6,657 bases of DNA, from assembly GCA_964475215.1 (NCBI GenBank), contig CAYYVT010000037.1, forward strand, positions 1-6,657. Direction: 5' to 3'. The position numbers and the translations under genes are program-made. The notes under the pieces were generated by a model. It was not told where the DNA came from. It searched no databases and saw only the letters and a program-made list of their open reading frames with translations. Shown one piece after another: positions 1 through 5,966 of this stretch (positions are counted from its first letter, which is position 1; every line of letters begins with the position of its first letter). The stretch comes from DATKKG01 sp964475215. GTDB lineage: Archaea > Thermoproteota > Nitrososphaeria > Conexivisphaerales > DTJL01.

Positions 1-1
1 G

Positions 2-166
2 CTCATCGCCTACTACGACTCGAGGCAGCGCAAGTACGTCTGCAAGGTCGACGGAGATGCGGGCAAGATCTCCACAGTCACCGTCGCCTACGCCTTCAAG
101 CTTCTCCTCCAGGAGATGATGAGCCTCGTCATCGCCCCACGTCTGCAGCTGAAGGACAAGGTATAG
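2..166 (+). CDS. rpoB: RNA polymerase subunit B (RpoB), C-terminal end, 5'-truncated by the window edge
   Basis: This is the tail of the second-largest subunit of the archaeal RNA polymerase, the homologue of eukaryotic Rpb2. The frame is open from the window edge to TAG at 164-166 and gives 54 residues. The segment YAFKLLLQEMMSLVIAPRL, followed by the terminal KDKV, matches the conserved end of archaeal and eukaryotic RpoB (YAFKLL.QE...M.I.PRL), which packs against the RpoA clamp. The preceding YYDSRQRKYVCKVDGD is the distal half of the C-terminal zinc ribbon. Only one Cys is visible here (codon 41-43), and the position where a second Cys or His is usual reads Asp (codon 50-52). The upstream Cys pair lies outside the window. 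rpoA follows 12 bases later in the same frame, as expected for a co-transcribed rpoB-rpoA pair. Identity is firm despite the short length. Confidence 0.95.
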   Translation, partial: LIAYYDSRQRKYVCKVDGDAGKISTVTVAYAFKLLLQEMMSLVIAPRLQLKDKV

Positions 167-171
167 AGGTG
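165..171 (+). promoter_or_regulatory. Shine-Dalgarno site of rpoA, overlapping the rpoB stop
   Basis: AGAGGTG lies 7 bases before the TTG at 179 and matches the archaeal anti-SD complement (GGAGGTGAT). It overlaps the TAG stop of rpoB, so ribosomes ending on rpoB could restart on rpoA. It supports TTG as the true start. Confidence 0.65.
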
Positions 172-178
172 CATTGAG

Positions 179-3100
179 TTGGAAGAAGCGATAAAGACCG
201 TCGGCGGAATCGGGTTCTGCGTCTTCTCTCCCTCAGAAGTCAGGAAATACTCGACCGTCGAGATAACGGTCCCCGAAACCTACGACGAGGACGGCATGCC
301 CGTGCAGGGGGGCCTGATGGACAGCCGTCTGGGGGTGCTGGAGCCAGGCCAGAAGTGTGGGACCTGCGGAAACACGAGCGCACGATGCCCCGGCCACTTC
401 GGCCACATCGAGCTGGCCGAGCCGGTCCTCCACGTGGCCTTCGTGACCATCACTCACACCCTGCTGGTTGCCACCTGCAGGAGCTGCGGAAGGATACTCC
501 TTCCCGAGGACGAGGTCAAGGCCTACCGCGAGCAAATCGCAGCGAAGGGATACACCACCCCCAACATCGTAGAAAGGATATCGAAGGAGATCGTCGCCAA
601 GGCGAAGAAGGCTAAGGTCTGCCCTCACTGCGGCAAGAAGAAGCTCGAAGTCGAGTTCACGAAGCCTCATCTGTTCCATGAGATAAACGACGAAGGTGGA
701 GCCGTCCGCCTCCTCCCCGCCGCGATAAGGGAGAGGATGGAGAGGATATTGGACGACGACCTGATACTCCTGGGCTTCGACCCCAAGTCGGCCAAGCCTG
801 AATGGCTGGTCCTCCAGGTCCTCCCCGTTCCGCCCGTCACGGTCAGGCCATCAATCACACTGGAGACCGGCATCAGGTCTGAAGACGACTTGACCCACAA
901 GCTCGTAGACATACTGAGGGTCAACCAGAGGGTCAGGGAGAGCAAGGAGTCAGGGACGCCGCCCCTCATCGTCCAGGACCTCGTCGACCTCCTACAGTAT
1001 CACGTTACGACCTACTTCGATAACGAGGTCTCCGGCATCCCGCAGGCCCACCACCGGTCCGGGAGGCCGCTGAAGACCATCAGCCAGAGGCTCAAGGGGA
1101 AGGAAGGACGCTTCAGGGGGAGCCTCTCCGGCAAGAGGGTCGACTTCTCCAGCCGAACGGTTATCTCCCCCGACCCGTCGCTCGACATATCGGAGGTGGG
1201 CGTCCCGGTGGAGGTCGCGAAGAAGCTGACCGTCCCCGAGAAGGTGGCGCCTTGGAACATCGAGCACCTCAAGAAGCTCGTGGTCAACGGGCCTACGGCC
1301 CACCCTGGCGCGAACTACATAATACGTCCCGACGGCGTCAAGATTCGCCTCGAGTTCGCCGGTGATAGGGCGGCCATCAGTGAGGCCCTGGCCCCAGGCT
1401 ACATCGTGGAACGCCACCTTAGCGACGGAGATATCGTCCTGTTCAACCGCCAGCCTTCCCTGCATCGCATGTCCATAATGGCGCACTTCGTGAAGGTGCT
1501 CCCCTACAGGACCTTCAGGCTCCACCCAGCAGTCTGTCCCCCGTACAACGCCGACTTTGACGGAGACGAGATGAACCTGCACGTCCCCCAGGGAGAGGAG
1601 GCTAGGTCGGAGGCCCTCACCCTGATGCGGGTCCAAGACCAGCTCATCTCGCCGAGATACGGTGGCCCCATCATAGGGGCCATAAGGGACTTCCTTACGG
1701 CTGCCTTCCTGCTCACCAGGGACGGCGTTTACCTGACCAAGACCCAGTTCAGCAACCTGGCCTACGCTGGAGGCTACAGCGGCGACCTTCCGCCCCCTGA
1801 GAAGAAGGAGCCCGAGGAGCTCTACAGCGGCAAGCAGCTCTTCAGCCTGTTCCTCCCGAAGGACTTCAACTACGTGCTGACGTCGAAGTGGTTCAAGGCG
1901 AAGGGCGGCAAGAAGGGCAAGGACGTGGTCGTGAAGGGGGGCATCCTGGAGTCCGGGGTCATCGACAAAGCTTCGATCGGCGCCGAAGAGCCTGACACGA
2001 TCCTTCACAGGATCGTCAAGGACTACGGTACGGATGCGGCGAGGTCATTCCTCAACTCGACGCTGAGGATACTGAGGGCCTACATAACCTCCGTCGGCTT
2101 CTCCTTCGGGTTCGACGAGCTGGAGCTCAGCGACGAGGCCGTCAAGGAGATTGACGATATAATCAAGGACGCCTACACCAACGTCGACGACCTGCACAAG
2201 AAGTACGATGCCGGCAAGCTGCCCCTTATCAAGGGGCTGAAGCCCGAGCAGGCCCTCGAGCAGTACATAATGAGCGAGCTTAGCAAGGCCAGGGACCATG
2301 CAGGGCGAGTCGTGGAGAAAAGCCTCCCCGACACCAACTCGGGCATCGTCATGGCGAAGACAGGAGCAAGGGGCTCTTCGCTCAACCTTGGCCAGATGAC
2401 CGCCACCGTCGGGCAGCAGTCGGTCCGTGGGAAGCGCATCACCAGGGGCTACTATCATAGGGCGCTGGCTCACTTCAAGCAGCTCGAGAAGAACCCCGAC
2501 GCCTACGGATTCGTCAAATCCAACTATCGTGAAGGCCTTGACCCCATCGAGTTCTTCTTCCACGCCATGGGCGGCAGGGAGGGCCTCGTGGACACGGCCG
2601 TCAGGACGCAGCAGAGCGGCTACATGCAGAGGAGGCTCGTCAACGCCATGGAACACGTCAGGGTCGAGTATGATTCAACGGTGAGGGACCCTCAGGGAAA
2701 CGTCATCCAGTTCGTCTACGGGGAGGACGGAGTGGACCCCACCAAGAGCGACCACGGGAAGGCCGTCAACGTAGATCGGCTCATAGACTCGCAGCAGCTC
2801 CTGGACGAGAAGGCCACTGCCCGAATCAAGGAAAGCGAAGCGAAATCCCTTGTCAAGGGGTACGCCAACAGGCTCAACCCCAGGCTCGCGGAGGAGCTCG
2901 AAGAGGCCCTCAAGAAGGGCGAGCTCAGCAAGAAGGCGTCGAAGGCCGTCTGCGAGGCTACGGTTTCGCTCTACAAGAAGGCGCTGGTGGAGCCCGGCGA
3001 AGCCATGGGGGTCGTCGGAGCCCAATCGATAGGCGAGCCGGGCACCCAGATGACCCTCAGGACCTTCCACTTTGCAGGCGTAAGGGAGAGGGACGTCACC

Positions 3101-3973
3101 CTGGGCCTCCCCAGGCTCATCGAGCTCGTCGACGCGAGGAAGCAGCCCAGCACTCCCACCATGGACGTCTTCCTAGACGAGGAGCACAGGGCCAGCCAGG
3201 AGAAGGCGCTGGAGGTGGCCCGGGAGATACTCTTCACCAAAGTCGGCGACCTGGTCAAGCAGGTGAAGAGGGACTACGAAGAGATAGGCTTCGAGTTCGT
3301 CCTTGACCCGGAACGGATGGCGGAGAGGGCCTGCACCATGGAGACCATACTTTCGGTCATAAAGTCGCCCAAGAACAAGACCAAGGTGGACGAGAAGGGA
3401 AGGTACTTCAAGATACTCGTGGACAACTTCGAGGACCAGGCGTCCGTCAGCGTACGGGACAAGTCCATGAACACAAGGGTCAAGGGCGTCCCCGGTATCT
3501 TCAGCGTCTCCGTGGTCCAGAAGGACGAGGAATGGATGGTCCAGACCGCCGGTTCCAACCTCGGAAAGGTGCTCAAGATGAACGGAGTCGACTCGACCAG
3601 GACCACGACAAACAACATCTACGAGATAGCGATGAACCTCGGCATCGAGGCCGCCAGAAACGCCATAGTGAGGGAGATACTCAACACGCTGGACGAGCAG
3701 GGCTTGGAAGTGGACGTGCGGCACATACTTCTGGTCTCGGACCTTATGACGAGTAAGGGGGTCCTCCAACAGATCGGAAGGCACGGGATAGCGGGCTCCA
3801 AGACCAGCGTGCTGGCCAGGGCGGCCTTTGAGATCACGGTCCCGACGCTGGCCGAGGCCGCCGCGAGGGGAGAAACCGAGGAGCTCAAGGGCGTCACCGA
3901 AAACGTTATTGTGGGTTCCACCATACCAGTTGGCACCGGGATGGTCGACATCTACATGAAAGGTGGCGAGTGA
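179..3973 (+). CDS. rpoA: RNA polymerase subunit A, unsplit (RpoA' and RpoA'' fused)
   Basis: This is the largest, catalytic subunit of DNA-dependent RNA polymerase. The 1264 residues equal the sum of the separate A' (about 880) and A'' (about 390) of most archaea. In order: N-terminal clamp zinc site with C60, C63, C70 and H73; a second cysteine set C100, C103, C148 and C151; the GKRVDFSSRTVISPDP switch block at 318-333; NRQPSLHR at 423-430; the magnesium-binding NADFDGDE at 457-464 (D459, D461, D463); the bridge helix around 788-822 (FFFHAMGGREGL); the trigger-loop block at 938-968 (EPGEAMG, AQSIGEPG, TFHFAG); and a C-terminal GRHGIAGS near 1199-1206. All key residues are present. The usual archaeal split would fall between bridge helix and trigger loop (about 850-935), and the frame is continuous there. 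TTG is the start: rpoB's TAG is the upstream in-frame stop, no other common start codon lies between, and the N-terminus aligns with A' proteins. The stop overlaps the start of rpl30e. Confidence 0.98.
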   Translation: MEEAIKTVGGIGFCVFSPSEVRKYSTVEITVPETYDEDGMPVQGGLMDSRLGVLEPGQKCGTCGNTSARCPGHFGHIELAEPVLHVAFVTITHTLLVATCRSCGRILLPEDEVKAYREQIAAKGYTTPNIVERISKEIVAKAKKAKVCPHCGKKKLEVEFTKPHLFHEINDEGGAVRLLPAAIRERMERILDDDLILLGFDPKSAKPEWLVLQVLPVPPVTVRPSITLETGIRSEDDLTHKLVDILRVNQRVRESKESGTPPLIVQDLVDLLQYHVTTYFDNEVSGIPQAHHRSGRPLKTISQRLKGKEGRFRGSLSGKRVDFSSRTVISPDPSLDISEVGVPVEVAKKLTVPEKVAPWNIEHLKKLVVNGPTAHPGANYIIRPDGVKIRLEFAGDRAAISEALAPGYIVERHLSDGDIVLFNRQPSLHRMSIMAHFVKVLPYRTFRLHPAVCPPYNADFDGDEMNLHVPQGEEARSEALTLMRVQDQLISPRYGGPIIGAIRDFLTAAFLLTRDGVYLTKTQFSNLAYAGGYSGDLPPPEKKEPEELYSGKQLFSLFLPKDFNYVLTSKWFKAKGGKKGKDVVVKGGILESGVIDKASIGAEEPDTILHRIVKDYGTDAARSFLNSTLRILRAYITSVGFSFGFDELELSDEAVKEIDDIIKDAYTNVDDLHKKYDAGKLPLIKGLKPEQALEQYIMSELSKARDHAGRVVEKSLPDTNSGIVMAKTGARGSSLNLGQMTATVGQQSVRGKRITRGYYHRALAHFKQLEKNPDAYGFVKSNYREGLDPIEFFFHAMGGREGLVDTAVRTQQSGYMQRRLVNAMEHVRVEYDSTVRDPQGNVIQFVYGEDGVDPTKSDHGKAVNVDRLIDSQQLLDEKATARIKESEAKSLVKGYANRLNPRLAEELEEALKKGELSKKASKAVCEATVSLYKKALVEPGEAMGVVGAQSIGEPGTQMTLRTFHFAGVRERDVTLGLPRLIELVDARKQPSTPTMDVFLDEEHRASQEKALEVAREILFTKVGDLVKQVKRDYEEIGFEFVLDPERMAERACTMETILSVIKSPKNKTKVDEKGRYFKILVDNFEDQASVSVRDKSMNTRVKGVPGIFSVSVVQKDEEWMVQTAGSNLGKVLKMNGVDSTRTTTNNIYEIAMNLGIEAARNAIVREILNTLDEQGLEVDVRHILLVSDLMTSKGVLQQIGRHGIAGSKTSVLARAAFEITVPTLAEAAARGETEELKGVTENVIVGSTIPVGTGMVDIYMKGGE
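3961..3966 (+). promoter_or_regulatory. Shine-Dalgarno-like site for rpl30e inside the rpoA end
   Basis: AGGTGG lies in the last codons of rpoA, 3 bases before the GTG at 3970. The spacing is short, but together with the GTGA stop/start overlap it supports coupled translation of rpl30e. Confidence 0.5.
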
Positions 3974-4308
3974 ACACGGACGGCAAGGCTATCGCGTCTC
4001 TGGTCAAGGTAGCGATGAAGTCGGGCAAGGTCGTGCTGGGCGAGCGGGCCAGCCTGCGCACCCTCAAGTCATCCAAACTCGTGATCGTGTCCAGCTCCCT
4101 GAGGAGCGACGAAGTCAAGGAAGTCGACAAAGCCTGTAAGGACGCCGAAGTGCCCCTGGCTGTCTTCGAGGGCTCGGCCATCGAGCTCGGAGCGGCCGCG
4201 GGAAGGGCCTTCCCGGTGAAGGTCCTATCCATAAAGAGCGCTGGAGACGCCGACATCGGGAAGCTCCTCAGCATCGGGGCTCCGGAGGCCCCCGAGCAAA
4301 AGGCTTAA
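3970..4308 (+). CDS. rpl30e: 50S ribosomal protein L30e
   Basis: This is a small large-subunit ribosomal protein of the L7Ae/L30e/S12e/Gadd45 fold, shared by archaea and eukaryotes. The stretch SGKVVLGERASLRTLKSSK (residues 18-36) followed by LVIVSSSL matches the L30e pattern of an opening helix, the G-K-x-x-x-G turn and a first core strand. KDAEVPLAVFEGSAIELGAAAG (56-77) is the helix, strand and G-rich turn before the last strand, and VKVLSIK precedes the C-terminal end. At 112 aa it is about ten residues longer than many archaeal L30e, owing to an N-terminal MNTDG and a C-terminal tail rich in Ala, Pro and Glu. GTG overlaps the rpoA stop (GTGA). The first in-frame ATG, at residue 16, would remove most of helix 1, so GTG is preferred. 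Position directly after rpoA is the usual archaeal context and makes confusion with L7Ae unlikely. Confidence 0.92.
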   Translation: MNTDGKAIASLVKVAMKSGKVVLGERASLRTLKSSKLVIVSSSLRSDEVKEVDKACKDAEVPLAVFEGSAIELGAAAGRAFPVKVLSIKSAGDADIGKLLSIGAPEAPEQKA

Positions 4309-4314
4309 AGAATA
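4304..4314 (+). promoter_or_regulatory. possible TATA box for nusA
   Basis: CTTAAAGAATA, preceded by A-rich CAAAA at 4297-4301, stands out against the GC-rich background and overlaps the rpl30e stop. An archaeal TATA box about 26 bases upstream would place a transcript start near 4334, giving a leader of about 24 bases before the TTG at 4358 that includes the SD-like GGTG at 4349-4352. This is inferred from position and base composition only. Confidence 0.35.
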
Positions 4315-4357
4315 GGCAGCGACACGAGTCTCGTTTGTTTGGGATTGCGGTGTTGGT

Positions 4358-4801
4358 TTGTCGCCTGAAATAAAGCTCACGTCCGAAGAGCTCGGCCTGA
4401 TGGCCGTTTTCCAGAACGTAACCGGTGTCAGCTCGAGGGACTGCGTCATCGATCCGGCCGGCGATCGAATCATCTTCGTCCTCGAGAGGGAGTTCATGGG
4501 TCAAGCCATCGGGAAGAAGGGTCAGACGATAGCCAACCTTGAAGAGGTCCTAGCCAAGCCCATCGAGCTGGTCGAGTATTCAGACGACCCAAAGGAGTTC
4601 ATCAAGAACGCCCTCGGCACGAGGAACGTCATCGACGCCAAGGTCAACGAGAAGGCTGACGGCTCGAGGGTGGGCATCGTGACCGTTTCAATGAAGAACA
4701 AAGGTGCCGTCTTAGGGAGGGGAGGAAGGAACGCCGAGAGGGCCAGGATACTCGCGAAGCGGTACTTCGGAATCGAGCACATCCACATAATCACCCAGTG
4801 A
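4358..4801 (+). CDS. nusA: NusA-like transcription termination/antitermination factor (archaeal short form)
   Basis: This archaeal NusA homologue consists of two KH RNA-binding domains only. It lacks the N-terminal polymerase-binding and S1 domains of bacterial NusA. Residues 1-30 carry the family's opening EIKLTSEEL and the VTGVSSRDCVID element. The first KH loop is GKKG at 52-55 after MGQAIG, and the second is GRGG at 120-123. EYSDDPKEFIKNAL (73-86), linking the two domains, is also typical. At 147 aa it has the normal archaeal length. TTG at 4358 is the first usable start after the in-frame TAG at 4313, and the next Met (residue 15) would cut the conserved N-terminus. GGTG at 4349-4352 gives a modest SD match with a 5-base spacer. 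In archaea the gene sits between rpl30e and rps12, as here. Its exact role in archaea (termination, antitermination or rRNA-related) is less settled than in bacteria. Confidence 0.93.
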   Translation: MSPEIKLTSEELGLMAVFQNVTGVSSRDCVIDPAGDRIIFVLEREFMGQAIGKKGQTIANLEEVLAKPIELVEYSDDPKEFIKNALGTRNVIDAKVNEKADGSRVGIVTVSMKNKGAVLGRGGRNAERARILAKRYFGIEHIHIITQ

Positions 4802-4821
4802 AACGGGGCGTTGAGGCCTAA

Positions 4822-4830
4822 ATCTTATAT
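4822..4830 (+). promoter_or_regulatory. likely TATA box for rps12
   Basis: ATCTTATAT, preceded by CCTAA, is the clearest TATA-like element in the window. About 26 bases downstream a transcript start would fall near 4852-4854, only 8-10 bases before the GTG at 4862, giving a very short leader. A second A/T-rich run, GTATAT at 4835-4840, is too close to the gene to serve equally well. Confidence 0.5.
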
Positions 4831-4861
4831 GGACGTATATCGGCGGGTTGATGGTTAAAGC

Positions 4862-5302
4862 GTGGCTCACAAGTCGCCGAGAGGGGAGTTCGCCGCCCGG
4901 AAGCTTCAAAGCCGCAGGCAGGCGCACCGCTGGTCCAACAAATACTACAAGCGTCGCCTGCTGAAGCTGGACGAAAAGGCTGACCCCCTTGAAGCCTCGC
5001 CACAGGCTAGGGGCATCGTGCTCGAGAAGGTGGGCGTGGAGTCAAAGCAGCCCAACTCGGCAATCCGCAAGTGCGTTCGCGTGCAGCTCGTCAAGAACGG
5101 GAAGCAGGTCACGGCATTTCTTCCAGGCGACGGCGCCCTGAATTACGTCGACGAGCACGACGAAGTCGTCATCGAGGGGATAGGCGGGTCCCAGGGAAGG
5201 GCCATGGGGGACATCCCCGGCGTCCGATGGCAGGTCTCCACCGTCAACGGCGTTTCGCTGGGCATGTTGGTCGTCGGGCGGAAGGAGAAGCCGAAGAGGT
5301 AG
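4862..5302 (+). CDS. rps12: 30S ribosomal protein S12 (uS12)
   Basis: S12 lies at the decoding centre of the small subunit and affects tRNA selection accuracy. The archaeal/eukaryotic (S23-type) form is clear: MAHKSPRGEFAARKL at the start, KRRLLKLDEKADPLE (30-44), ARGIVLEKVG (49-58), the signature KQPNSAIRKCVRVQ (62-75), LPGDGALN (87-94) and GDIPGVRW (116-123). At 146 aa it is the usual archaeal length and looks intact. GTG at 4862 is forced: an in-frame TAA lies at 4856-4858, two codons upstream, and the next in-frame ATG is at residue 115. No good SD lies at normal spacing, which fits a short-leader transcript from the nearby TATA box. The gene is followed 7 bases later by rps7, the conserved str-operon pair. 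Confidence 0.97.
   Translation: MAHKSPRGEFAARKLQSRRQAHRWSNKYYKRRLLKLDEKADPLEASPQARGIVLEKVGVESKQPNSAIRKCVRVQLVKNGKQVTAFLPGDGALNYVDEHDEVVIEGIGGSQGRAMGDIPGVRWQVSTVNGVSLGMLVVGRKEKPKR
5295..5300 (+). promoter_or_regulatory. Shine-Dalgarno site of rps7, within the rps12 end
   Basis: AGAGGT ends at the first base of the rps12 TAG and is 9 bases from the GTG at 5310. It supports that start and coupled translation of rps12 and rps7. Confidence 0.55.
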
Positions 5303-5309
5303 ACGTCTC

Positions 5310-5903
5310 GTGGTCGGCAAGGTCCTTCTGTTCGGGAAATGGGACGTTGCAGACGTGGAAGTCACCGATGTGGGCCTACAAAGGGTCCTCTCTCTCAGGC
5401 CTTCGGTGATACCTCATACTCATGGGCGCCATGAGCACAAGAAGTTCGGGAAGGCAGATGTAAACATCGTCGAAAGGCTGGCCAACTCGCTCATGCACTT
5501 CGGGAGGAAATATGCCAAGAACACCGGCAGGATGGCCGGAAAGAAACAGAAGAGCATGAACATCGTACGGGCGGCCCTCGAGATAGTCGAATTGAAGACC
5601 GGCGACAACCCGGTGCAGGTCCTAGTTAAGGCCGTGGAGAACGCGGCCCCGAATGAGGACACGACCAGGATAAGCTACGGTGGCGTCGTGTACCACCTTT
5701 CGGTCGACGTTTCGCCCCTTCGAAGGATCGATCTGGCCCTCAGGTTCATAGCCGAAGGCGTCAGGGAGTCGGCCTTCTCCTCTCAAAGGGGAGTGGAGGA
5801 GGTCCTGGCCGAGGAGATTATAGCAGCGGCGAACAATGATGGGTCGAGCTTCTCGGTAAAGAAGAAGACCGAACAGGAAAGGATAGCACTCTCTTCACGT
5901 TAA
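5310..5903 (+). CDS. rps7: 30S ribosomal protein S7 (uS7)
   Basis: S7 is a primary 16S rRNA-binding protein that organises the 30S head and lies near the E site. Archaeal/eukaryotic S5e-type motifs are visible: LLFGKWDVADVEV (6-18), VIPHTHGRHEHKKFGKA (33-49), VNIVERLANSLM (51-62), TGDNPVQVLVKAVENAAP (97-114), TTRISYGGV (118-126), RRIDLALRFIAEG (138-150), and the end EEIIAAANND through KTEQERIALSSR (168-197). The 197 aa fall within the archaeal range and nothing looks broken. GTG at 5310 is chosen because it has a suitable SD site, gives the expected N-terminus, and the first in-frame ATG is at residue 62. It lies 7 bases after rps12, so both genes are probably on one transcript. What follows is a 63-base gap and tuf, with no EF-2 gene between. 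Confidence 0.96.
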   Translation: MVGKVLLFGKWDVADVEVTDVGLQRVLSLRPSVIPHTHGRHEHKKFGKADVNIVERLANSLMHFGRKYAKNTGRMAGKKQKSMNIVRAALEIVELKTGDNPVQVLVKAVENAAPNEDTTRISYGGVVYHLSVDVSPLRRIDLALRFIAEGVRESAFSSQRGVEEVLAEEIIAAANNDGSSFSVKKKTEQERIALSSR

Positions 5904-5916
5904 TCGCGCGGCTAAA

Positions 5917-5928
5917 CCTTAAATAATA
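5917..5928 (+). promoter_or_regulatory. likely TATA box for the EF-1alpha gene
   Basis: CCTTAAATAATA is an A/T-rich element in a GC-rich setting, with ACC just before it. A start about 26 bases downstream of its centre falls near 5947, leaving a leader of about 20 bases before the TTG at 5967. It suggests tuf is transcribed on its own as well as, or instead of, from upstream. Confidence 0.5.
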
Positions 5929-5954
5929 TCTTCCTTGTGGTTATGCGATAGTTA

Positions 5955-5960
5955 GAGTGA
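5955..5960 (+). promoter_or_regulatory. Shine-Dalgarno-like site of tuf, carrying an in-frame stop
   Basis: GAGTGA lies 6 bases before the TTG at 5967 and resembles GAGGTGA with one base missing. Its TGA (5958-5960) is in frame with tuf, so translation cannot begin upstream. Only ATA and CGC lie between it and TTG. Confidence 0.5.
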
Positions 5961-5966
5961 ATACGC

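Noticed and set aside
992..2008. Long open frame of 338 codons on the minus strand inside rpoA, and similar ones at 2045-2656, 3173-3784 and 2675-3070
   Set aside because: They lie opposite intact conserved domains of RpoA, their translations resemble no family I know, and GC-rich third positions in archaeal genes commonly open antisense frames. They are shadows.
4324..4334. Inverted repeat ACGAG-T-CTCGT followed by T-rich TTGTTTG between rpl30e and nusA, a possible terminator
   Set aside because: The stem is five base pairs with a one-base centre (realistically four pairs and a 3-base loop), and the T run is broken by G. It is too weak to call a hairpin or terminator.
4851..4864. ATG at 4851 as an alternative start for rps12
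   Set aside because: It is 11 bases upstream of the GTG and so out of frame with S12. The frame it opens does not match S12, and an in-frame TAA at 4856-4858 blocks any earlier rps12 start.
5071..5409. Plus-strand open frame of 112 codons spanning the end of rps12 and the start of rps7
   Set aside because: It is an Arg-rich out-of-frame translation of two well-supported ribosomal protein genes, with no recognisable product.
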